64,000 nt of DNA. Origin: Siderastrea siderea. Taxonomy: Eukaryota > Cnidaria > Anthozoa > Scleractinia > Rhizangiidae. This document shows positions 48,221 through 59,400 of this stretch, one piece after another (the first letter of the stretch is position 1; every line of letters begins with the position of its first letter). Made by a program: the position numbers and the translations under genes. The notes beneath the pieces are model-generated. The model saw nothing but the letters and a program-made list of their open reading frames with translations. It had not been told where the DNA came from and did not search any database. The stretch covers positions 52,091,730 to 52,155,729 of the forward strand of contig OZ034968.1 in assembly GCA_964030785.1 (NCBI GenBank), read 5' to 3'.

Positions 48221-49345
48221 TTAATCATAACTATAACAAAATTCTCGAATCTGATTGGCTATCACCAGCCATGATTTGAGCATTAATAGGACAGTTGGAC
48301 AGTGTAATTGGACAGTGTACGCGTCATGCCTAAGTAATTGGACAGTACGCGTCAGAGCGCGCGCGCTAATGGATCAAGTTACACTTGAATAAGCTTTTTT
48401 TTTTAAAACGTATTTCGCAAATAAAACTGTTGGCTATTCCTTCTCCGGTACGTTTTCTCCTTTTTCTTTCTCGAATTTTGTTATAGATATGATTAATTGG
48501 TAACAGGACTTCGTGTCATCCAATTCGGTCTGTAATCATACTCGTGATTAAACAAATCGGACTCCCGCTACGCGGACGTCCGATTTTGTTAATCACTCGT
48601 ATGATTACAGACCGAATTGGACTCCACTCAGTCCTATTACCATTATTAATCATAACTATAACAAAATTCTTGAATCTGATTGGCTATCACCAGCCATGAT
48701 TTGAGCATTAATAGGACAGTTGGACAGTGTAATTGGACAGTGTACGCGTCATGCCTAAGTAATTGGACAGTACGCGTCAGAGCGCGCGCGCTAATGGATC
48801 AGTTACACTTGAATGAGCTTTTTTTTTAAACGCATTTTGCAAATAAAACTGTTGTCTATTCCTTCTCCGGTACGTTTTCTCCTTTTTCTATCTCGAAATT
48901 TGTTATAGATATGATTAATTGGTAACAGGACTTCGTGTCATCCAATTCGGTCTGTAATCATACTCGTGATTAAACAAATCGGACTCCCGCTACGCGGTCG
49001 TCCGATTATGTTAAACACTCGTATGATTACAGACCGAATTGGACTCCACTCAGTCCTATTACCATTATTAATCATAACTATAACAAAATTCTCGAATGTG
49101 ATTGGCTATCACCAGCCATGATTTGAGCATTAATAGGACAGTTAGGACAGTGTAATTGGACAGTGTACGCGTCATGCCTAAGTAATTGGACAGTACGCGT
49201 CAGAGCGCGCGCGCTAATGGATCAGTTACACTTGAATAAGTTCTTTTTACGTATCGTGAAACTGTTGTCAATTCCTTCTCCAGTACGTTTTCTCCCTTTT
49301 CTTTTGCTAATTTTGTTATAGATATGATTAATTTGTTTACATCCA
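48221..49345. repeat. Tandem repeat of about 424 bp, three copies, with palindromes
   Basis: Copies start at about 48221, 48646 and 49068 (periods 425 and 422); the third is truncated. Each opens TTAATCATAACTATAACAAA, then GATTGGCTATCACCAGCC and TGGACAGTGTACGCGTCATG. The first two each hold a 45-base-arm palindrome centred on CGCTACGCGG (arms begin CCAATTCGGTCTGTAATCAT). They are very similar to one another, so expansion is recent. Confidence 0.85.
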
Positions 49346-49744
49346 GTTGACAGCGTTGCGACGAATCATCGCCATGGCGCATTGCAAGGAGGCAAAGTTT
49401 AAAGTTGCCACTATCTCCAAATATCTCCAGCTAATTTTTTATTATGTTATGTAAAATTTATCGACCTTTAAAATATGTAAGATTTAGGGTGGAAATTTGG
49501 AGCTTTTGTAAAAGAGACGATGAAAGACAACCATGTCGTGTTTTGCGGCAAGAGCAAGCATTCGACACCCTCAAATTGAGCTCATTTTTAGCCAACTTAC
49601 CGTGAAGAAGATTGGCTAATATGCACGCAGACATAAACATTTTAAGCTGTGAGCCAGGACTGTGAAAAAACGTTTTAATCATAGTGCACGGCTGGCTGAA
49701 AAATAAAGAAAGAAAATGAGATTTCCGGTTTGTTGAAAGGTAAA

Positions 49745-50060
49745 TTTTGCCGGCTACCAAACGCACCGGAAGCGCGGAAAGTGCCGTCGTGTCAGTTCTT
49801 CTCCGCATCACACATCGCTTGAAGGGCGGACTGCTCGTTTCATCGCCCAACCTTTTCCCGCCCTGCTGCAAACTGACTCTATCCGCGCTAAGTTATTTAC
49901 ATGATCACAAAGAAACAAAATGTCTACTATTGTTTTCACTCATTTATATTCAAACCATGATGAAACAGTCACCTTACCTTGATAATGATGGTAGTACCAT
50001 CGGAACGTCGGACAGCATTAGTTTTAATATTCCTACTGAAGTTTTTCAGCAAACCTCTTA
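49745..50060. mobile_element. Second fragment of the Penelope-like tail
   Basis: Bases 49745-49870 contain, on the minus strand, GGTTGGGCGATGAAACGAGC, which is also present on the plus strand at about 47718. Bases 49987-50035 on the plus strand repeat the tail hairpin GATGGTAGTACCATC, then GGAACGTCGGACAGCATTAG. The pieces are rearranged. A possible 5' UTR or promoter of TRMT1 lies after this. Confidence 0.5.
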
Positions 50061-50447
50061 ATAACACTTTTCACAGACGATTTTCTCGTTTCACTATATG
50101 AACGTGGATGATTTATTGCCTAAAGTTACCTCAAACCAATTATAATTGCTTTACAACTGTAATGTCCGAGATTTTGGATGATAAACTACCCATTTCGACC
50201 TTGAAAACTCCACTACCGAGCTACGGCGCCATAGGATTAGCCTGTTAGGGAGCGCGCGTAAGCGAGTGGTGAAGTTGGGAGGAGATGGAAATTGAGACAT
50301 TTGAAGTGGTAGTATATGAAGAATTTTTACGCCGCTATGCGCATCAGAATGAAGGCTCAAAGTAGTAAATCCAATATGGCGGTCGAAGGGTAGCATGTTC
50401 TCTTGTCCTATACACTTGCAACATTTCACAAGCCGCCAACATTGTCC

Positions 50448-53400
50448 ATGGATAACAGTGGAGATTTTGACATGTCTTCTAGAGAGTTGGTAGATGGTGT
50501 AAAAGTAACTGAGGGGAAAGCAGAAATCTGTTTTCCTGATTCAAATTCAGTGTTCTACAACCCCGTTCAAGAATTTAACAGAGATTTAAGTACAGTAGTA
50601 TTAAAGCTGTTCTCGCAGGAGTTTTCACGTAACAGGAGAAAAAGCAAATCGGAGAAGGGTTCTAACGAGGATGAACTGAAAGTGGTTCAGAAAGGAAGCG
50701 AAGAACTGGCCGAAGATAATTCTGATCCCGTGACTTTGAAAACCGCCAGTGGTTGCAGAACACAGAATGAAGAAACACAGGGTAAGCATTGAGCTTGACA
50801 ATTTAGGCATTGGAAGTAAATTGAAAACTATATTCCTGCACTGTTGGAAGTTGCTTTTTCCTTATGTATGCGTTTGTTTGGTTTTGAGGTGTCCTGTAAA
50901 ATTCCCTGCTTGGTTTTTTTTTTTTTTGTATTTGGTGAATTGAGAGTTTGGCTGGTGGGTGGAAAGATGATTCTACCAAATGTAGGGTCTGGATTCTAGA
51001 TAGCAGTAATCATTATAACAGTTTTTTCATAAGGTCTTACTCTGGATCTGTAAAATCTGGCAGAATCCTTCCCAAATCCTATTTAAGATTGTTTAGTATC
51101 AGTCAAGATCAAGATTTTGCTGAAGTGTTTTTTCACTACAGTCTGGAGTTGATTCTAATCCAAACCCTGACTCCAGTGAAACTCTTAACCTCAGTGCTTG
51201 CTTACTTCAAATCCTAACACTAAACCTAACTGACCCTAGCTATGTCTAATCATAAACTGTACATGACTGTAGGACTAAATCTGAGGTACATGTAAACTTA
51301 AACTCAAACCCTAACTCATAACAGTTGTAGAGAAACGACTTTGTGGGGAAGCAACTGGTTTGTGTTTAGTGTACAATCAGACCACAGAAACACTTGCTGC
51401 TAAAATCTCAGGTAACATATATGTACTACAGTATGTACACCGGTCTTGCAGTTTTTTATCGGCAAACTGTTTGGAAGTACATATATAACTGCTAAATACA
51501 GGGGCTTTCAAAAAAGCATCAAATTTTTTAACAGCATTAGTTGGTATCCACTTTCATTATTTTCTTATTATTACTTCTGACTACTTAGAGCAAGCAGGTG
51601 AGAGTGGAATTACTATTCTGGAAGGTTTGGCAGCATCTGGCCTCCGCTCTGTGAGATATGCTTTGGAAATTCCAGGTGTAAAGAGCATAACTGCTAATGA
51701 CATCAGTGAGGATGCTTACAGAATGATGGAAAAAAACATTCAACACAACAATGTGCAGCATATTGTAAAACCAAGCAAAGATGATGCAGGGTGAGTGTTA
51801 CTATAAACAAGTGGCATCAGCTTATAAAAGGTCCATAAAATGTGCTGTGCAGCATTGGTTATACAACTGAAAAATTAGAAAACTAACTCTGAATTGTAAG
51901 TTTAAGTGCTGGAAAGAACTTTTTCTTTCCTGTACTGAGCATTGCTCTAGTGAGGAAATGTTGAACACTCAAGATAAGGAAATTTTCTTTGACTTCATTG
52001 TATTTGAACCCATTACCCCACTGCTCTACTGACTGCACTAGGAGCCCAGACAGGAGGGAGTTGTAGTGGGGTACAATCTGAAAGTTGGTTTTTAGGACAT
52101 GTAGTTTTGAATGAAAGTATATTCATTGAGATGTATTAATTGCTGAACACCTTTTCCTGTTCTCTCGCAGGTTATTAATGTACAAACATCGACATCCTCC
52201 ATCAAGTCGTTTTGATGCAATTGATCTTGATCCTTATGGGTCTGCCGCAACATTTCTTGACAGTGCAGTACAGGCAGTAACTGATGGTGGCATTCTTTTG
52301 GTGACATGTACTGACATGGGAGTGTTGTGTGGAAATCACAGTGAGGCCTGCTTTGGAAAATATGGCAGCATGTCTTTAAAAGCAAAATTTTGTCATGAAA
52401 TGGTATGAATACTTAGGTTTGTACATGTATAGTACCCACGATGGTTTTCATGCTGTAACATTTTGTTGAGTGTTATAAGCATTTAACAGTGTACATCTGC
52501 AGCATAAGTTAGGAACTGCATGTGAGCAAACAGGTGAATCGCAAATCACATGCAACTTTTTTTACATTTTTGCATTTTTGACAGGTGCATTTTCTTCCAA
52601 ATGGTTTTAATTACTTGGATCTTCTTGGTTGTGTTGAGTTTGCTTGGTGTGGCTTTTGCATGAAATTGGAGATGATCCAAGTCCCAAAATGTGTGTACAT
52701 GTACATGTAAATTGTGAGATTTGGTACAAACAAACTAATGGTAGTGCAATATTCACAATTTTAGCATGGTACAATGGGTTAAATGTAGTATTTCATTTAA
52801 CAGGCACTGCGTTTGTTGCTGTTCTCTCTGGAATCTCATGCAAACAGATACAAGCGTTACATCAAACCTCTTTTAAGCATTAGTGTTGACTTCTATGTTC
52901 GTGTGTTTGTGCAAGTTTTCACAAGTGCCTCAGAAGTGAAAAGGTCAGCCAGTAAACACTGTTTGGTCTTCTTGTGTGTTGGATGTGGAACTTTTCACCT
53001 TCAGCCAAGTAAGTGTTTCTCATCACAGATACAGTTTACTCTTTGTACACTTGTAGCAGTTGTTTCTGTAGGAATGAACTTGGTAGCAATGTTAGATAAT
53101 AATGATTTAAATATGTGTATGTAACTTACTATTTCAAGTTATTTTCAGTGGGTCGTCGTATTGAGGTGGGTCTCAGTAAGAAGTACCCTCCAGCTTTTGG
53201 CCCTCCTGTAGGCCGCTTATGCGACCAGTGTGGTGGAAAGTTTCATCTAGGTGGCCCTATATGGAAAGAGCCTATCCACGATGCTGAGTTTGTTAGTAGA
53301 TTACTGCAGAGTGTGAAAGAAAAACCTAAGCTGTTTAAGACATCGGAGAGGATCATTGGTGAGTAACAGTACTGGACAGAGAACCAAGTCTTTCATCAAG

Positions 53401-56400
53401 GGCTGTAACCCATAACACCTGTTACACTTGAGTATGCTTGATCAAGATGGGACATTGATGTTACAAGTGAACTTGGCTTCTTGGCCTGGGATTAATTTTT
53501 TGTTTCTGGGTGGTGAGGTTGAGTAGTAGCTTTTGCATGGACTCCTACCCCATGAGACTGCTGGTTTTGACATTTCAGTCTTCTTTTAAAAGTCTTAAAG
53601 TGTGAACAGATGGTGTGTGTACATGTAATTGTCAGCTTTTTTTGTAGGCAAATGGTAAAGTTGCTCATTAACCCTTATGGCCCACACTATTGTTGCTTGC
53701 CTCTGGTTTCCATGGCATTAAGCAACTTGGAGTTTCACTTCTCCTCTCTGGATGGGTTGCTTGTGTTAGAAAACTGTGCAGTATGATGTAGAGACCAGGC
53801 CTTGAACCATCGATCTTCTGATCTTCTGATCTTCTGATTGAACTTGCTGATTTTGACACAGGCCCTTTAAATATTAAATGTTATAAAGCATCAGCAAATG
53901 ATTTTCAATGAGAGTATTGTGGGTTCCCTTAATTGTTTTGGGGGGATTCGGGTTTGATTCGTATCAAGGGCAGGAGTCAGCTAACACGAAATAAAGTCAT
54001 TAGTGAGTGAGATGTAAGATTGTAACTGTGGACAGGATACACGGTTTGATTAATTGGGTTATGTCATGTTCAACTACCAGAATCAGAACTTCATGTTTTA
54101 GTCCATTATAAAGGCACATTATCATCAACGTAAGATATTTAAAACCACCGAGATTGCAGTATTGAGCACAAAAATTGATCACCGCAATGCAATTGAAGAA
54201 CCGTATTGGACTGAGTATTTTCCCTCCTCTTTGTATGCAGGATTATTGAGTGTTATTGAAGAGGAGTTGCCAGACTGTCCTCTGTATTACACTGTGGATC
54301 ATCTGTGTGGAGTTCTTCACTGTAACACACCCTCTCTTGTGCAGATCAGGTCTGCTGTGATAGAAGCTGGATACAGAGCATCCAGTTCACATGCATGCCG
54401 AACAGCACTCAAAACAGATGCTCCTCACAGCGGTAGGTGAAACGAGAACTACCGTGATTCTAAAAAAAATCCCCAAATTAAAGACTGACGAAAAAAAGTT
54501 ATGGTGACAATTAATGACAGGAAATTTAGTTTTTTCCATAAATGTGTAGCATAGTTAAAAGAAATATGATGCACGATGTTAAACAATACAACAGGGGAAG
54601 GACATACCGTAAATGGTGACCTGTCTAGTATAATATTGTGCTTTATCGCAAATGAACATGTCAACCTGTTATAATCCTGTTCAAAATGAAATCATTGCAA
54701 AATATCACTATTCTGAAACTATAAATTCGTCAATGCGGTCAGCATTTGGAAACTTTTCGCAAAATTTAGTTCTTTGACATGACTTTTGGCCAATTGCAAA
54801 ACGAAGATGAAAAAGGCAAAAGTCATGCAAAATTTGCTTCTTCGATTTTTGCGACATTAATGTTCTGACAAAATTAGTAATAGTAAGTTTTATTTCAAAT
54901 AATTTGGTGGTTTATATACTGAAATAGAAAGTGGCAAAATCAAGATGCTGTCTTTTTGGATTACGAACTTGAAGTAGAAAGTTAAACTTCGTAAAGAGCA
55001 AAATTTTTGCTAGCAGCTGGTAGTCTTGCCTCACAGTTTACTTTTTACTGATCAGCTGCCTCTTACAGAGTGATAACCTGTAATTGTCTTCTTCTTCACT
55101 GATGTTACAAGGCTTCACTAGTGTTTTACTTTGTTTCAAGAAGAATGGTGATGAAGCATAAGTTGTTTTAAAAATCTGTTAAATTGTACCTGTTGTACGA
55201 AATCAATCAGTTATAACTGGATTTCCTGTTTCTTTCACATGTAAGATGTGCTGAATGATAGAGGTTATTACTTTAGTTGATTGTGATTTTTTGTCATTCA
55301 TTAGTTGTATGGGATATAATGAGATGCTGGGAAAAACTTCACCCAGTGAAAAGGAAAAAAGAAAATTCTCCAGGTGCCACCATTCTTAGTAAAGACCCTG
55401 TTATACAAGTTTCATTTGATACTAAACCCGGAGCTAACCCAGCATCAAGACAGAAAAAACTTCTCAGGTATCAAGAGAACCCTGAAGCTAACTGGGGGCC
55501 TAAACCAAGGTAATGTAAAGTGTGTAGTGATACTTAAGCCTGTTACCCAAACATTCTCTCGCATCATTGTCTGTGTACAGACTGGGGCGGGAGTAGAGTC
55601 CAGGTTTAAACAAGTCCAGAACAACTGGGTAGTAGGCTGGTAGCAAGTGGTTTTCCTTCTGGGCGCAGCTAATATACTAACAATCATTATTCTACAAAAT
55701 TGAACTGAATGAAACCGGGAGAGATAAAAGGCATCTGTATCTACAGGCCAAGGTACCTCGGATTGAGAAAAAGTATTCATTTCCACCATACACTGGTGCG
55801 ATTTTTAGGTTAATCCTATTTCTGAAACTTTCACCTCTCATCTTAAGAAATTAAAATTTTTTCACTGTTTTCCGGGATCTTTTCCGAGGTTAAGAATATT
55901 TAAAATCGACGTTTCGATCAGTTTCACTGATCTTCTTCAGGCTGTTGTTAAAAATGACAATATGGCGGATTGTTTCTCATGTTCAGCTTGGTAACCGCAC
56001 CAATAAATCGTGACATTTTCCCGCCCTTTTTCACATACGTCGTATAATAGTCACGATTTATTGGTGCGGTTACCAAGCTGAACATGAGAAACAATCCGCC
56101 ATATTGTCATTTTTAACCGACGAAGTCGAGTTAGAGCAGTCGTGTCAAAAGGGTCGACTGGGTTGGTCGGTCAAAATACGTCGTGTAAGGCTCACAAGGT
56201 GTGTATTTCGCTATGGCCCACGGGATGGAATGACGTATTCTGCAGTTAAGCCCATCGATTAGTACACACACGCACGCACGATAGGACAAGGGTTCACATA
56301 AAAAGTATGGTAGGTATAGAAGGACACTTCCGCCGAGCAGTGTTGGTTTTGACCGGACTGAAATATCTGTGCAATACTAGTGAAAGAAAGCAAGGCGGAC

Positions 56401-59400
56401 TGATAATAACAGGAGGTGAAGTCCAGTGGCACTGTTGATGCTGGTGGGACCAAAGTGTTGCTGAGACATCGTAAGGATAGAATCGTTCTCAGTAAAGGTT
56501 ATGAAAGGAAAATTCTGGTGTATGTTGTTGTGGTTATGTTTATTACTTGAAAATGTCTAGCTGCCAACGTTAAGAAAGGTTATTGGCAGGTGGGAAATGA
56601 ATTACGACACGAGGCTGGATCTTCTTGGATAATATACTATAAGCGGCACAGAAGGATATACCAGTTAGTCTTTTTAATTTTTCTGCTTTACTTTTGATTT
56701 GAACCGATTTGTTCGATTTTAGAGTTCGAGACACTGACTTGCTGACTGCGGAAAAGGAAACCAGATTTAACGATTACGTCATAAGACATGCTTTAACGTG
56801 TTTGAGATAAAGCGACGACTTCGCTTTTTACCAATTTCTCCAGATCGGTAATCATGTTTGTATAGTGCCATATTCACAACAGTATATAAATGCTTCGCTT
56901 ACAACTCTTGATAACGGCATGTTCAGTTGTGGACAAAATTTATCTTTAAATTTTAATTTTAACTCAACAAAATATTCAAAGCGATAAGACAGATGAGCTG
57001 AGTCATCCGATTTTAAACATTACGTCATTCGGTAACGCAAAAGACAAAATACTGTCACAATTTTCGTCACGCCGGTTAGCACGTTGAGATTCTGACGATG
57101 TGTTTGTCTTTATCGATAATCATGTTTTTATAGTGCCCTATTCACAACAGTATATAAATACATTGCTCACAACTCTTGGTAAAAGCATGTTCAGTTGTGG
57201 ACAAATTTATATCAACATTTAATTTTATTAGTTTAATTCAACAAAATTAAATATTCAAAGCGATAAGACAGATGAGCTGAGTCATCAGATTTTAAACATA
57301 ACGTCATTCGGTAACGCAAAGGGCAAAATACTGTCACAATTTTCGTTACGCCAGTTAGCACGTTGAACCAAGTAAAAACATTTTTTCGTGGGTGGAGTGG
57401 GTCAAAACGACTGGTAAATGCCTATAATGCGCTTTCTTGTAACCTGTACGATAGAGCATAGCAATGATTTATTTCGTATTTGCATTCACAATTTGGCTTA
57501 AGGAGCCCTTGACATGATTAAAGGAAACTGTGCACAAAGCGTGGTTCCCAGGTATGGGGAAAAGTTCAATTCTTTTGGGCTGTTGCGGTGCCCATACTGA
57601 TCAATCGTGAAGATGTGGTTACAGTTATATTGGAAAATTTGTCGCCCATTTTTTGAAATGCGTCTGTTTTGAGAATTTTTGTTCCGGGTTTTGAGGAAGA
57701 CCGACCAAAAGACAGCGAAAAATGATCTTGAGTGAAGAATGCATAGTCTGTAGAGCTATGTTTGGTGAGGAGAGGGTGAATAATTCAGTTGACCTCCTTT
57801 CCAGGGTATTGGTCTCCTTTTCAGTTGGTCAAATTTAAGCGTTAGTTACAGTTACACACTTTTACTGCAACTTGCTGTTACAGATGCTTGAATGTTATTG
57901 AAGTTGCAGTCACGCACGGCTCGCATGCTTTCTTTTCGAGACAAACCAACACTTCGTCGGTTCTGCACGCATTGCGGGCCTATGTTTAACCGACGAAGTC
58001 GAGTTAGAGCAGTCGTGACAAGAGTCGACCGGTTGGTCGGTCAAAATACGTCGTGTAAGGTTCACAAGGTGTGTATTTCGCTATGACCCACGGGATGGGA
58101 TGACGTGAGAACAAGAGCGGACGAGTCGCCATTTTAAATTGGCAGGTCAAGAAAGGTGACGGAGGCTTGGTGGAAGATTTGCTTCGACTGTGTTGTGGTA
58201 TAATTTTGTGCTGACCTCTGAACATAGAGAAGAAGTTGTACACAGACATCGATTAGTACACACACGCACGCACGATAGGACAAGGGCCACATAAAAAGTA
58301 TCGTAGGTGTAGAAGCACACGTCCGTCGAGCAGTGTTAGCTTTGGCCGGGCTGAAATATCTGTGCAATACTAGTGAAAGAAAGCAAGGAGGACTGATAAT
58401 AACAGGAGGTGATGTCCAGTGGCACTGTTAATGCTGGTGGAACCAAAGTGTTGCTGAGACATCGTAAGCATAGAATCGTTCTCAGTAAATGTTATGAGAG
58501 GAAAACTCTGGTGTATGTTGTTGTGGTTATGTTTACCTGTTTAATACTTGGAAAGTATCCAGCTGCCAACGTTAAGAAAGGTTATTCGCAGGTGGGAAAT
58601 GAATTACTACACGAGGCTGGATCTTCTTGGATAGTATAAGCGGCCCGGAATTATATACCAGTTACTCTTTTTAATTTTTCTGCTTTACTTTTGATTTTGA
58701 ACCGATTTGTTCGATTTTAGAGTTCAAGACACTGACTTGCTGACTGCGGAAACCAGATTTAACGATTACGTCATAAGACATGCTTTAACGTGTTTGAGAT
58801 AAAGCGATGACTTCGCTTTTTACTAATTTCTCCAGATCGATAATCATGTTTGTATAGTGCCATATTCACAACAGTATATAAATGCTTCGCTTACAACTCT
58901 TGATAACGGCATGTTCAGTTGTCGACAAAATTTATCTTTAAATTTTAATTTTAATTTAACAAAATATTCAAAGCGATAAGACAGATGAGCTGAGTCATCC
59001 GATTTTAAACATTACGTCATTCGGTAACGCAAAAGACAAAATACTGTCACAATTTTCGTCACGCCGGTTAGCACGTTGAGATTCTGACGATGTGTTTGTC
59101 TTTCTCGATAATCATGTTTTTATAGTGCCCTATTCACAACAGTATATAAATACATTGCTCACAACTCTTGGTAAAAGCATGTTCAGTTGTGGACAAATGT
59201 ATATCAACATTTAATTTTTTAGTTTAATTCAACAAAATTAAATATTCAAAGCGATAAGACAGATGAGCTGAGTCATCAGATTTTAAACATAACGTCATTC
59301 GGTAACGCAAAGGGCAAAATACTGTCACAGTTTTCGTTACGCCAGTTAGCACGTTGAACCAAGTAATAACATTTGTCGAGGGTGGAGTGGGTCAAAACGA

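Larger units (their letters stand above)
45693..50447. other. Intergenic DNA between the NDRG gene and TRMT1
   Basis: The recognisable content is a decayed Penelope-like element (46430-47760), an (AAATC)n tract near 48043-48062, a 424-bp tandem repeat (48221-49345) and a second Penelope tail fragment (49745-50060). No host gene is supported. Confidence 0.65.

Noticed and set aside
49458..49871. 137-codon minus-strand frame
   Set aside because: No recognisable domain, and part of it is the Penelope-associated repeat also seen near 47718.
50403..50447. Upstream start for TRMT1 at 50403
   Set aside because: The codon there is TTG; the first in-frame ATG is at 50448.
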